The position numbers were made by a program, and so were the translations under genes. From Oceanidesulfovibrio marinus (GTDB taxonomy: Bacteria > Desulfobacterota > Desulfovibrionia > Desulfovibrionales > Desulfovibrionaceae): a DNA stretch of 64,000 nt. Below the pieces are notes generated by a model. That model ran no database searches and was not told where the DNA came from. It saw only the letters and a program-made list of their open reading frames with translations. Positions 17,950 through 27,060 of the stretch are shown here, piece after piece. Each line of letters starts with the position of its first letter. Position 1 is the stretch's first letter. Where the stretch lies: positions 2,046,001 through 2,110,000 of the forward strand of contig NZ_CP039543.1 of assembly GCF_013085545.1 (NCBI RefSeq). Direction: 5' to 3'.

Positions 17950-19578
17950 CTACTGGGTGGCCGACGCGCTGGCGCCGTTCCGCGTCTCGCTCGGAGGCGC
18001 TTCTTTCCACCCTTCGAACTCCAGGACCTTTTTGGCAATGGCCTTGCCGGCCACCTCGTTGCCCCAGGCGTTCCAGTGGGTGTCGCGCAGGTGGTAGACG
18101 TGCTGCTTTTTCTGCGCCTCCTGCAGCGCGGGCAGCAGGTCCAGATAGGGGATGCCGTTCCGCTTGCAGAACTCGCCCACACGCTTCTGTGGATAATCCC
18201 GCACAAACTGGGACGGGTCGTCGACCATGGACATGAGCTTGTTCCACAACTCGTCGTTGACCTGCAGCTCGTCCGGGATGAACACAACGATGAAGTTAGG
18301 CCGCGCCTCCGTCCAGAGCTGCTTGAGCGCGCCCAGGTACATGTCGTAGATGTCCTGAATGTTGTTCCGCTCCGGCTGGCAGATAACAAGCCGCTGCAGT
18401 TCCCGGCGGATAAATATGTCCTCCGGCAGCGAGGGCTTCTCCTTGGAGGGATCGAGCACGTAGTCCGGAACCGCGGGCGCTCCCTCGCCGTCCATCCGCA
18501 CGTCCCGCAGAGAGTTGAGCCGCAAAGGATGCTCAATCTTAATGCGGGGTGTCGCCTGCTGGTACGGGGAGACGAGCTTGTCGATGAACTTATACAGGCG
18601 CCAGTTCTGGTAATAGGAGTGCCGCAGGGCCTCCGGCTCGACCACGTGGAGGTCGTTGGTGAGGAACGCGGCGTATATCGTCAAGTCCGGATGCAGGGGC
18701 TTGGACACGTTGTTGTAGACACGGATCAGGTCGTGCAGCTCTGCCGAGGGAAGACCCATGTTCTGCACTTCCACCCGTCCCACTGCCGGGTCATTCTTCA
18801 ACGCGGCACGCAGCTCGCGCTCCGCCACAGAGGTGAAGTTGTACGGCAGCGGCACCATGCCCAGTCCGAAGGAGCCGGTGATGGAGTTGATAATGAAGTC
18901 GCCGTCGGAGTTGGCCACGAACTCCTTGTCGTAGAAGTGGTTCTTATTGAACTTGTGGCCCAGGTAGACGTTGTCGAGGAGCATCTGCTGCTCGATGTAC
19001 TGCTGCGACGCCTGCGACTCGTTCCAGTACACCATGGTAAAGAAGAGCTGGCTGTGCAGTGTCATGCCGAACTCCACCACGAAAATGACGCCTACGACTA
19101 TGGACAGCACGCGGTCCACGGGGCGCAGAAGACGCGGCGGCCTGGACAGAGACCCCGGCGCATAGACGAGCGTCAGCGCCAGAACGCCGTGTATGGCCAG
19201 GTAGAGTCCCATGAACACCGTGCCCGTGAGCACGACGTTCTGGAACAGGGCTTCGAAACACAGACCGGCCACGATCGCGGCCGCGAGAAAACCATACGCC
19301 CATAAATGCAACAGCCACCAGCTCTCCAGCCGGCTGACGGCCGCCCACCACGAACGCCAGTCGCGTATCAGCCGGATCGCGGCAAGCACGAGGGCCACAG
19401 AGCCCACGGTCAGGCCTGCCATGCCCGCGTAGAACGTCGGGCGCACATGCGGCATGAACACGAGGTTCTGGGTGAAGAACTGGCCGAACACGGTCAGCGC
19501 GGCGATGACGAACGCTACAGGCAGCAGCGCAAGAAGAGCTATGGATATGGTTCTCGGGTGGAAAATCGAACGGAGCAT
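17950..19578 (-). CDS. Membrane-anchored SGNH/GDSL-like hydrolase family protein
   Basis: 542 aa. About five N-terminal membrane segments (residues 10-190) precede a soluble domain. That domain ends with the SGNH block V signature (DTHWNAWGN, with Asp and His of the catalytic dyad). The expected GDS nucleophile block appears as TGSFGLGM, where Asp is replaced by Gly but Ser is kept. Such membrane-SGNH proteins commonly edit acyl groups on surface polysaccharides (family knowledge); no acetyltransferase or polymer locus is adjacent, so the substrate is unknown. It is convergent with the MBL gene and 171 bases downstream of glgP on the same strand. Confidence 0.75.
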   Translation of the reverse strand: MLRSIFHPRTISIALLALLPVAFVIAALTVFGQFFTQNLVFMPHVRPTFYAGMAGLTVGSVALVLAAIRLIRDWRSWWAAVSRLESWWLLHLWAYGFLAAAIVAGLCFEALFQNVVLTGTVFMGLYLAIHGVLALTLVYAPGSLSRPPRLLRPVDRVLSIVVGVIFVVEFGMTLHSQLFFTMVYWNESQASQQYIEQQMLLDNVYLGHKFNKNHFYDKEFVANSDGDFIINSITGSFGLGMVPLPYNFTSVAERELRAALKNDPAVGRVEVQNMGLPSAELHDLIRVYNNVSKPLHPDLTIYAAFLTNDLHVVEPEALRHSYYQNWRLYKFIDKLVSPYQQATPRIKIEHPLRLNSLRDVRMDGEGAPAVPDYVLDPSKEKPSLPEDIFIRRELQRLVICQPERNNIQDIYDMYLGALKQLWTEARPNFIVVFIPDELQVNDELWNKLMSMVDDPSQFVRDYPQKRVGEFCKRNGIPYLDLLPALQEAQKKQHVYHLRDTHWNAWGNEVAGKAIAKKVLEFEGWKEAPPSETRNGASASATQ

Positions 19579-19749
19579 GCAAGGGTATCCTGAAAATCAT
19601 GCGGCGCCATCCGCAAGGGAAGGCGCCACCATAGTGAGATGCTTCAAGGGGAGGGAAAGGAGGCACGCGGCATTCCGCCCCCTTCACAGGCGAAGGGGGT
19701 GAGATATAGCGCGTTACGCCTTTGCTGACAAGGCAAGTTCCGGCATGGG

Positions 19750-22281
19750 CTACAGCACCTGTAAGCCCCAGATGTTCCTGGCGTATTCAGCAATGGAACG
19801 GTCGCTGGAGAAGAAGCCCATGCGCGCCGTGTTCAGAATGGATCGGCGGGTCCACTCATCCTGGTCGCGATACAGCGTCGTGACCTGCTCCTGTGTCTCT
19901 ATGTAGGAGCGGTAGTCGGCCAGCAGGCAGTAGCGGTCGCCCCCGCTGAGCAGGGAGTCCACCAGCGGCTGGAAGAGGCCGGGATCGTTGCGGCTGAAAA
20001 AGTCGCCGGCAATCATGTCCAGGGTCCGTTTAAGCTCCAGGTCCTTCTCGTAATAGGCCCAGGGGTTGTAGCCCTCGCGCTTGAGCGTCACGATCTCGTC
20101 GGCCGTGTTGCCGAAGAGGAACATGTTCTCCTTGCCGATGCGCTCGGCCATCTCGATGGTCGCGCCGTCCAGGGTGCCGATGGTCAGGGCGCCGTTGATG
20201 GCGAACTTCATGTTGCCCGTGCCGGAGGCCTCCATGCCGGCCATGGATATCTGCTCCGAGAGCTCCGTGGCCGGGATGACCACCTCGGCCTGAGAGACGC
20301 GGTAGTTGGGCATGAAGTGCACTTCGAGCTTGCCCGCCACCCGCGGCTCGGAGTTGACCACGTCGGCCACGGCGTTGATAAGCCGGATGATGCGCTTGGC
20401 CATGAAGTAGCCCGGCGCAGCCTTGCCGCCGAAGAGCACCGTGCGCGGCGTGACGTCTATATTGGGGTTGTCGATGATCCGGTTGAACAGCGTGACCACG
20501 TGGAGGACATTGAGCAGCTGGCGCTTGTACTCGTGGATGCGCTTCACCTGGACGTCAAACACACTGTCCAGATTGATGGACACGCCCATCTGCCGTTCCA
20601 GATAGTCGCGCAGGTGCGCCTTGTTGGCGCGCTTCACATCGGCCCAGCGTTTGCGGAACTCGCTGTCGTCGGCGTAGGGCTCGATCTCCTTGATCAGGTC
20701 GAGATCGCGGAGGAACGCCTCGGAGTTCAGGGTCTCGCCGATGAGACCCGTGAGCCGCGGGTTGGACTGCCGCAGCCAGCGCCGGGGAGTCACGCCGTTG
20801 GTCTTGTTGTTGATCTTGTCCGGGTACAGCTCGTGAAAGTCCTTGAACACGGAGTCCTTGAGGATCTGGGTATGCAGGGCGGCCACGCCGTTCACGGAGT
20901 GGGAGCCCACAATGGCCAGGTTGGCCATGCGCACATGCTTCTGCTTGCCTTCGCCGATGAGCGAGAGCCTCTGCTTGCGCTCGTCCAGCTCGGCTCGGGA
21001 AAGGTTCGCATACTTCGCCTCCACGGTTTCGAGGAAGCGGCGGTTGATCTCGTAGATGATCTCCAGATGGCGTGGCAGCACCTGGCCGAAAAGCTCCACG
21101 GGCCACGTTTCCAGCGCTTCCGGCAGAATGGTGTGGTTCGTGTAGGCAAAGGTCTTCTCGCACACGGACCAGGCCGTGTCCCAGTCCACCAGCTCTACGT
21201 CCACCAGCAGGCGCATCAGCTCCGGAATGGCCACGGCCGGATGGGTGTCGTTGAGCTGAATGGCCACCTTGTCCGGGAAGTCCTTGAAGTCGTCGTTCTT
21301 CTTTTTGAACCGCCGCACGATGTCGTGCAGGGAGGCGGCCACGAAAAAGTACTGCTGCTTGAGCCGCAGCTCCTTGCCCTGGATGACGTCCTCGCTGGGG
21401 TAGAGCACCTTGGAGATGTTCTCGTCGCGGACCTTTTCCTCCACGGCGCCCACGTAATCGCCGGTGTTGAAGTAGGAGAGGTCGAACTCGCGGTCGCTAC
21501 GCGCGGACCACAGCCGCATGTTGATGGTCCGGCGGTTGCGGTAGCCGGGCACCAGGGTGTCGCACGGCATGGCCCGTACCCGATTTTCCGGAATCCACTC
21601 GTTGCGCATCCGGCCCTTCTCGTCCACCCAGCGCTTCACGCGGCCGCCGAACTTGACCTCCACGAGGTTGATGCCGCGGTCGAACTCCCAGGGGTTGAAG
21701 GTGCGCATCCAGTTGTCGGCCTTTTCCACCTGGGCCCCGTTCTCGATCACCTGGTTGAACATGCCGTAATCGTAGCGGATGCCGTAGCCATAGCCGGGCA
21801 CGCCCAGGGTGGCCATGGAGTCGAGATAGCAGGAGGCCAGACGTCCCAGGCCGCCGTTGCCCAGACCGGCGTCCCACTCCACCTCGGTCAGCTCTTCGAG
21901 GTTCAGCCCGAAGTCGGCCATGGCGCGGTACGCCGCGTGGTACAGCCCCAGACAGATGAGGTTGTTCACCAGCGACTTGCCGGGCAGGTACTCCAGCGAG
22001 AGGTAGTACACCCGCTTGGTTTCCTCGTCGTAGTAGCTGCGCTGCGTGGTCAGCCACTGCTCCACCAGGCGGTCGCGCAGGGCCAGGGCCAGGCCGTAGT
22101 AGTAGTTGTAGTGGTTCTTCCGGGCGTAGTCGCTGCCCAGGGTGGAGACGATATGGCGGATGACGTCCGCCTTTAACGCTTCAGGATCATCCTCGGACGG
22201 GGGGCAGTATCGCCATTGAAAGCTTTCCGCCGAAATATCGGGGTGTATGGGAAGATCGACTCTTTGTTTCCATTCAGACAT
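19750..22281 (-). CDS. glgP: Glycogen/alpha-glucan phosphorylase
   Basis: 843 aa, close to E. coli GlgP (815). Phosphorolysis of alpha-1,4-glucans to glucose-1-phosphate. The PLP lysine (about residue 692) lies in EASGTGNMKFAINGA. Other family blocks are GNGGLGRLASCYLDS, GYGIRYDYGMF, NDTHPAVAIPELMR and VKRIHEYKRQLLN. The ATG at 22281 follows AAGGAG. No other glycogen gene is nearby, so it appears to stand alone. Confidence 0.97.
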   Translation of the reverse strand: MSEWKQRVDLPIHPDISAESFQWRYCPPSEDDPEALKADVIRHIVSTLGSDYARKNHYNYYYGLALALRDRLVEQWLTTQRSYYDEETKRVYYLSLEYLPGKSLVNNLICLGLYHAAYRAMADFGLNLEELTEVEWDAGLGNGGLGRLASCYLDSMATLGVPGYGYGIRYDYGMFNQVIENGAQVEKADNWMRTFNPWEFDRGINLVEVKFGGRVKRWVDEKGRMRNEWIPENRVRAMPCDTLVPGYRNRRTINMRLWSARSDREFDLSYFNTGDYVGAVEEKVRDENISKVLYPSEDVIQGKELRLKQQYFFVAASLHDIVRRFKKKNDDFKDFPDKVAIQLNDTHPAVAIPELMRLLVDVELVDWDTAWSVCEKTFAYTNHTILPEALETWPVELFGQVLPRHLEIIYEINRRFLETVEAKYANLSRAELDERKQRLSLIGEGKQKHVRMANLAIVGSHSVNGVAALHTQILKDSVFKDFHELYPDKINNKTNGVTPRRWLRQSNPRLTGLIGETLNSEAFLRDLDLIKEIEPYADDSEFRKRWADVKRANKAHLRDYLERQMGVSINLDSVFDVQVKRIHEYKRQLLNVLHVVTLFNRIIDNPNIDVTPRTVLFGGKAAPGYFMAKRIIRLINAVADVVNSEPRVAGKLEVHFMPNYRVSQAEVVIPATELSEQISMAGMEASGTGNMKFAINGALTIGTLDGATIEMAERIGKENMFLFGNTADEIVTLKREGYNPWAYYEKDLELKRTLDMIAGDFFSRNDPGLFQPLVDSLLSGGDRYCLLADYRSYIETQEQVTTLYRDQDEWTRRSILNTARMGFFSSDRSIAEYARNIWGLQVL

Positions 22282-22414
22282 GGCGGCGGCTCCTTGCGGT
22301 ATGGCCGAGGCTGCGAGGTTCTCGAATCAATCCTCCCTTTATCGCGTCCGCCCTGTCCTTGGCAAACGTTCATCGGATATCCGCGAAAGATTCTCAAAAC
22401 TGTAAGAAAAAAAA

Positions 22415-22428
22415 CGGCGCACACGCCG
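22415..22428 (-). terminator. Putative minus-strand terminator below the mini-gene
   Basis: Read on the minus strand: a short CGGCG-TGTG-CGCCG hairpin followed by eight T's (22414-22407). The only possible minus-strand gene feeding it is the small frame at 22546-22650. The stem is short, so strength is uncertain. Confidence 0.5.
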
Positions 22429-22545
22429 CCGCGTCGTATGATGCCTCAATAAACGCAGAGGCCTGCACCTGTACGGTCAGTGCAGCAACTTGAGGATAAT
22501 GAAGTGGACGAGGTACCCGACCCCGAATGACGGAAGGCTGAGCAC

Positions 22546-22650
22546 TCACGGCCGGCAGAACGCGCTGCCGCGGAGCAGGTACAGAGCCAGGGCGAAGGTC
22601 CCCACGCCGGCGGCGATGCCCGCCACGGCTGCCAGGGTCTGGATGGTCAT
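22546..22650 (-). CDS. Putative 34-aa small membrane protein, possibly continuing through an in-frame TGA
   Basis: Starts MTIQTLAAVAGIAAGVGTFA, a clear single membrane helix, with GGAG about 9 bases before the ATG at 22650. After the TGA stop (22548-22546) the same frame continues for 22 codons (VLSLPSFGVGYLVHFIILKL, then LH) to a second TGA at 22479-22477. Those codons would form a second hydrophobic helix. A minus-strand terminator lies downstream, as expected for a short independent transcript. No family is recognised. It could be a 34-aa peptide, a 57-aa protein broken by a nonsense mutation or read through the TGA, or a non-coding RNA. Confidence 0.4.
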   Translation of the reverse strand: MTIQTLAAVAGIAAGVGTFALALYLLRGSAFCRP

Positions 22651-22901
22651 AGGCGCATCTCCGCTGTGGTTGTTTCTCTGGGGCAATGGTTCTGGTACCA
22701 TCGGGAGCACAGAGCTGATGCCGTCGTGTCCCGCGTACCAGCACAACTCATCAGGCATGCACGGCGCAGCGTCAAGGGGCTGGACTCTGTTCGGCCGAGC
22801 CGTTAGGTTGCACCGGCCCGCGCCGCCCCTGTGGAAAACCGGCGCGGCATGCATCAGGAACCACATGCCTGTCACCAGGCGACAACACCTTCTGGAATAC
22901 G

Positions 22902-24278
22902 ATGCCCAACCATCCCCGAGTCGTCATCGTGGGCGGCGGACTGGCCGGCTGTGAATGCGCCCTGGCCCTGTCCCGCTACGATATCCCCGTCACCATTCTG
23001 GAGCAGAAGCCGCAGAGCTACTCTCCGGCGCACCGCAACGCGAACCTCGCGGAGCTCGTGTGCTCCAATTCCCTGCGCTCGGCCGACCCCACAGCCGCCG
23101 TGGGCGTGCTCAAGAGCGAGATGGCCGAGCTGGGCAGCGCGGTCATCGACGCGGCCATGGAGACCCGCGTGCCGGCCGGCAAGGCCCTGGCCGTGGACCG
23201 CGACGCTTTTGCCGCGGCCATGACCCGACGCATCGAGACGGCGCCCGGCGTCAGCCTGGAACGGCGCCACGTCCCATCCCTGGATGACGAGGTCCTGCAA
23301 CGCGCCCTGGACGAAGGCGGCGCCGTGGTCATCGCCGCCGGTCCGCTGGCCTCGGAGCCCCTGAGCGAGAGCATCGCCGCCGCCCTGGGAGCCGAGCACC
23401 TCTACTTCTACGACGCTATCGCGCCCATCGTCACGGCCGACTCCCTGGACATGAACATCTGCTTCCGCGCCTCCCGCTACGGCGCGGATGAAGGCGAGAC
23501 CGAGGGCGGCGACTACTTGAACTGCCCCATGAACGAGGCCGAGTACGACCGCTTCCTGGAGGCGCTGCTGGCCGGAGAGACCGTGCCGTGCCGGGAGTTC
23601 GAGAAGGAGATCCACTTCGAGGGCTGCATGCCGGTGGAGGCGCTGGCCGAACGCGGCCGGCTGACCCTGGCCTACGGCTCCTTCAAACCCGTGGGGCTGG
23701 TGGACCCACGCACCGGAGAGCGGCCATTCGCCGTGATCCAGCTGCGCGCCGAGAACCGCGAGGGCGGCAGCTACAACCTCGTGGGCTGCCAGACCAAGCT
23801 CACCTACCCGGAGCAGAAACGCATCTTCCGACTGGTGCCCGGCCTGGAGAACGCGGAGTTCGAGCGCATGGGCTCTGTGCACCGCAACACCTTTGTGGAC
23901 TCGCCGCGGGTGCTGTCACAACAAGGAGACCTCATCGCCCGGCCCGGCGTGTATCTGGCCGGCCAGATTACGGGCGTGGAAGGGTATGTGGAGTCCGCGG
24001 CGCACGGCCTGTGGGTGGGGCACAGCCTGGGCGCGCGCCTGTCCGCTCTGGGCGAGGCGGCAGAGCCGCCGGAGACGTCGGTGCTGGGCGCCCTGCTCGG
24101 CCATCTGCACAGAGAGGCCAAGCACTTCCAGCCCTCCAACGGCAACTTCGGGCTCACGCCGGCCCTGAACAGGAAGGCTCCCAAGCGGATGCGCAAGGAG
24201 ATCTACGCCAACCGCGCTCGCGAGGACTTTGCCGCGTGGCTGGAAACAGCCGCCGGAGTGCTGCGGTTGCCGGAGTAG
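22902..24278 (+). CDS. trmFO: Methylenetetrahydrofolate-tRNA-(uracil-5-)-methyltransferase
   Basis: 458 aa. FAD- and folate-dependent methylation of U54 in the tRNA T-loop. The N-terminal FAD-binding motif is VVIVGGGLAGCECA. TrmFO-specific blocks include ELVCSNSLRS, NCPMNEAEYDRF, EGCMPVEALAERG, YNLVGCQTKLTYPEQKRIF and ITGVEGYVESAAHGL. TrmFO replaces TrmA in Firmicutes, Deltaproteobacteria and some other lineages. It is divergent from the putative mini-gene, with about 94 bases and no terminator-like hairpin after the stop. Confidence 0.97.
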   Translation: MPNHPRVVIVGGGLAGCECALALSRYDIPVTILEQKPQSYSPAHRNANLAELVCSNSLRSADPTAAVGVLKSEMAELGSAVIDAAMETRVPAGKALAVDRDAFAAAMTRRIETAPGVSLERRHVPSLDDEVLQRALDEGGAVVIAAGPLASEPLSESIAAALGAEHLYFYDAIAPIVTADSLDMNICFRASRYGADEGETEGGDYLNCPMNEAEYDRFLEALLAGETVPCREFEKEIHFEGCMPVEALAERGRLTLAYGSFKPVGLVDPRTGERPFAVIQLRAENREGGSYNLVGCQTKLTYPEQKRIFRLVPGLENAEFERMGSVHRNTFVDSPRVLSQQGDLIARPGVYLAGQITGVEGYVESAAHGLWVGHSLGARLSALGEAAEPPETSVLGALLGHLHREAKHFQPSNGNFGLTPALNRKAPKRMRKEIYANRAREDFAAWLETAAGVLRLPE

Positions 24279-24372
24279 GCCACGGCAGGCGTGCGGCGTT
24301 GGCCCGGCCGGTCCACAGCCAGAATGGTCTGTCGAGGCTTGTGCCAGGAGCAGTACGTAGAAGACGGTCGGA

Positions 24373-25122
24373 TCAGGCCCTTTCGGCGCGCTTCTTTTCC
24401 ATCACCTGTTTGAGCTGCTCGGCTTCATTGAAGCCTGAGCGCAGGGCCAAAGCCTTGTCCACGAACACCAGGCCCTTCTCCATGTCGCCCTTGTCGTACA
24501 GGGTGCGGGCGATGTTGTAGAACAGGTTCTCGTCCTGGCTGGCTATCTGCATGGCCCGGCCATAGTAGGCCAGGGCCTGGTCATACATGCCGGACTTGCG
24601 CAGCTTGATGCCGAACTCGTTGAACAGGTGCTTGTTGTCGTGGGAGAAGGTCTGGGCCAGGTTCACCAGCTTTTTGAGCACGCGCTCGGCCTCTTTGGTA
24701 TCGCCGCGGTCCAGGTAGGTGAGCCCCAGGCCGAAGTTGGCGCGCACGTTCTCGCCGTCCATGTCCAGAGCGTTCTTGAACTCGAACTCCGCGCTGTACA
24801 CCTCGCCCTGCTGGCGCTGCCGTTCCGCCTTGGCCAGGGTCTTGGTCAGCTTGCGCACGGCCGGCTGCATCTTCTTCTCGTACACCTCGGGATCCGGCGT
24901 ATAACCAGCCAGGAACTCCTCCAGTGAGACCTCGCTCTCCTCGCCGGAGGGCAGGTAGTTTTCGTTGAGCTCCTGCACGCGGACCGAATCGCCGTCCTGC
25001 TCGGCGTAGACGTACACCTGGACATCCACCTTGCGCCTCGTGGTGCCAGTTCCGATCCAGCTTTTCTTCATGGTGCTGAAGACGCCGCGTACGCCGTCCT
25101 CGTGGCTGCTTTCGTTGCTCAT
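24373..25122 (-). CDS. TPR-repeat protein, paralogue of the gene at 26070-26858
   Basis: 249 aa. The N-terminal 80 residues begin with a GVFSTMKKSWIGTGTTRRK module predicted to be beta-rich. Then come at least four TPR-like helix pairs (EFEFKNALDMDGENVRANFG, KHLFNEFGIKLRKSGMYDQA, ALAYYGRAMQIASQDENLFY). The same module, spacing and TPR block occur in the gene at 26070-26858, so the two are duplicates flanking the MshEN-like gene. It is a scaffold or assembly factor by fold; no specific function is recognised. Confidence 0.75.
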   Translation of the reverse strand: MSNESSHEDGVRGVFSTMKKSWIGTGTTRRKVDVQVYVYAEQDGDSVRVQELNENYLPSGEESEVSLEEFLAGYTPDPEVYEKKMQPAVRKLTKTLAKAERQRQQGEVYSAEFEFKNALDMDGENVRANFGLGLTYLDRGDTKEAERVLKKLVNLAQTFSHDNKHLFNEFGIKLRKSGMYDQALAYYGRAMQIASQDENLFYNIARTLYDKGDMEKGLVFVDKALALRSGFNEAEQLKQVMEKKRAERA

Positions 25123-25184
25123 CTATCTATCCCATCTTTTTCTTTCTTCAGAAGCCCGGCCTTTTGGCGGGCGTATGCTGGCGG

Positions 25185-26057
25185 TCATTCTTCGTGTACG
25201 ACCACGGCGAGCTTCATGGGCCAGCCCGGCGTGCCCATTATCACGGACAGCACAGGCACGGCCAAGCCTGGCCGATCGGCCAGAAGAGCGGCATCCACGC
25301 TGTGCTGCACCGGCTCCGCGCCCTGCCTGGCCATGGATTCCACAAAGTAGCGCTCCACAATCTCCATAAAGCGCAGGCATTGGGCCAGACAGGCCTCACG
25401 GCAAGAACCGTCGTACTGGCCGGACAGGTGGCCGGCGATCTCCACGGCGAAGGCGTTGTCCAGCAGCACGGTGCATACCGTGCTCCGGCCGTCCCCGCTG
25501 CGGAGAAAGAAGCTGAACTGCAGCTCGAAATCGTCCAGGGATTCCAGCATGCAGACGCCGAGGACCTTGACCCGCTCCTTCATGAAACGGGAGGAGGCCG
25601 TCTCCAGAGCCTTGATGATCCCCCGGAGCAGACTCTGCTGGGGATGGTCCGCCAGAGCAGAATCCACGGACTTGCGGCTGCGCTCCTGCTCGGCGGCAAA
25701 GGCCTCCAGCGCGGCCTCGAACTGCTTGTCGTCGATGGCGCCCATGGCCAGCAGGGCCTCGCCCAGGTGGCATGTACGCACGTCCTGCAGGAACAGCAGA
25801 TCATCAAGCTGCACCGTGGTCAACAGCTCCAGCTCCACCGCAATCTCACCAAAGGGTTTGTCGGAGCTCTTCTGCGTCTCGAAGATCCGCTCCGCATCCT
25901 CTGGCCGCAGGTACTCCCTGGAGCAGGCCAGCTCACCCAGCAGGGTCTCGGAGTGGCTCTGCTCGGCCCGCGCCTGCTCAAGCACGGTCTCGTCGACGAT
26001 TCCCCGTTCCAGCAGGTATCTGGCAAAAAATTCGGTCATTTTCTTGGGCAACGTCAC
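25185..26057 (-). CDS. MshEN-like N-terminal repeats fused to a CheC/CheX-like domain (tentative)
   Basis: 290 aa, GTG start 12 bases after the preceding TPR gene. Residues 1-110 show two repeats of the form xxLLERGIVDxxxLEQA and DVRTCHLGEALLAMGAIDDK, reminiscent of the MshEN/GspE N-terminal fold that in MshE binds c-di-GMP. The key Arg/Leu pattern of true MshEN was not verified. Residues about 130-290 contain a VKVLGVCMLES to VVVHEE segment with alternating strands and a central helix, which may be CheC/CheX-like. It lies between two paralogous TPR genes in one transcriptional direction. Function unknown; a link to c-di-GMP or chemotaxis signalling is inference. Confidence 0.55.
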   Translation of the reverse strand: MTLPKKMTEFFARYLLERGIVDETVLEQARAEQSHSETLLGELACSREYLRPEDAERIFETQKSSDKPFGEIAVELELLTTVQLDDLLFLQDVRTCHLGEALLAMGAIDDKQFEAALEAFAAEQERSRKSVDSALADHPQQSLLRGIIKALETASSRFMKERVKVLGVCMLESLDDFELQFSFFLRSGDGRSTVCTVLLDNAFAVEIAGHLSGQYDGSCREACLAQCLRFMEIVERYFVESMARQGAEPVQHSVDAALLADRPGLAVPVLSVIMGTPGWPMKLAVVVHEE

Positions 26058-26069
26058 GATGTCATCGCC

Positions 26070-26858
26070 TTATCCAAGGAACGTCAGGTCTTCCACCGAA
26101 ACAGGCTTGTCCGCCGCCGCCTGCAACACGTCCAGCAGCTCTTTGCCTTCCGGGAATTCGGGATTGAGTTGCAGAGCGCGCCGCACCACCCAGATGCCGG
26201 CCTTGTACCGGCCCTTCAGGTGGAGCACGCGGCCCATGTTGTAGAGCAGGTGCTCGTCCGTCTTGCACAGCCGGAAGGCACGGTTGTAGTGCATCAACGC
26301 CTGGTCCAGCAGGCCCTGCTTCCGGAGCAGGATTCCGAACTCGTTGAAGAGGTGCTTGTGCGATTCCTCGAAGGCGCCTTCGATGTGGCCAAGGCGCTTG
26401 AAGACCAGCTCGCCCTTGTCCTTTTCCCCGCGTTCCAGATAGGTGAGGCCCAGGCCGAAGGTGGCCCGGATATTTTCTTCATCGATGCGCAGCGCGTTCT
26501 TGAACTCGTACTCGGCGCTGAACAGCTCGTTGTTCTCGAAATGCCGCTCTCCCCGCGCCACGGTCTTTTCCAGCTCCCGGACTGCGGGCAGGAACCGTTT
26601 CGTGTAGACTTCCGGTTCGGGAAGATATTGCTCCAGCAGCTCTTCGCGGGTGATGGTCTGCTTTTCGCCGGTGGGTATGTGGTGGTTGTTCAGAGGTTGG
26701 ATGGAAAAGCGGCCGTCCTCCTGCTCCTCCACGTACATATAGACGGTCTGCGCAGTGTTTTTCCGCGTAGCTCCAAAGCCGATCCGCGCCTTGGCCTGCG
26801 TGGAGAACACGCCGCGAATTACGCCTTCGCTATCGAATTCCGAAAGGTCTTTGGTCAT
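26070..26858 (-). CDS. TPR-repeat protein, paralogue of the gene at 24373-25122
   Basis: 262 aa. Same layout as its paralogue: a beta-rich N-domain from GVFSTQAKARIGFGATRK, the linker EPEVYTKRFLPAVRELEK, then TPR helices (EYEFKNALRIDEENIRATFG, KHLFNEFGILLRKQGLLDQA, LLYNMGRVLHLKGRYKAGIW). It is the first gene of the three-gene cassette; 12 bases separate it from the MshEN-like gene. No Shine-Dalgarno sequence is visible before the ATG at 26858. Duplication of this gene around the central gene suggests a complex needing two related scaffold subunits (inference). Confidence 0.75.
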   Translation of the reverse strand: MTKDLSEFDSEGVIRGVFSTQAKARIGFGATRKNTAQTVYMYVEEQEDGRFSIQPLNNHHIPTGEKQTITREELLEQYLPEPEVYTKRFLPAVRELEKTVARGERHFENNELFSAEYEFKNALRIDEENIRATFGLGLTYLERGEKDKGELVFKRLGHIEGAFEESHKHLFNEFGILLRKQGLLDQALMHYNRAFRLCKTDEHLLYNMGRVLHLKGRYKAGIWVVRRALQLNPEFPEGKELLDVLQAAADKPVSVEDLTFLG

Positions 26859-27060
26859 GGCAGGGGGTGGATCGTGCTGTTCATCCGATGCTTTTATTTA
26901 GCTTGAATCCTGTCCGCTCGTCCAGCCGTTGCCCTATTCTGCGATTACGCCTCAACATGTGGGCGGCGTTGACTTTACATGGCGTCCGGGGGATAACGTA
27001 CACGATGTCCATCGACCCGACACTACGACACAGCCCCTACGGAGCGGCTGCGAGCATAGC

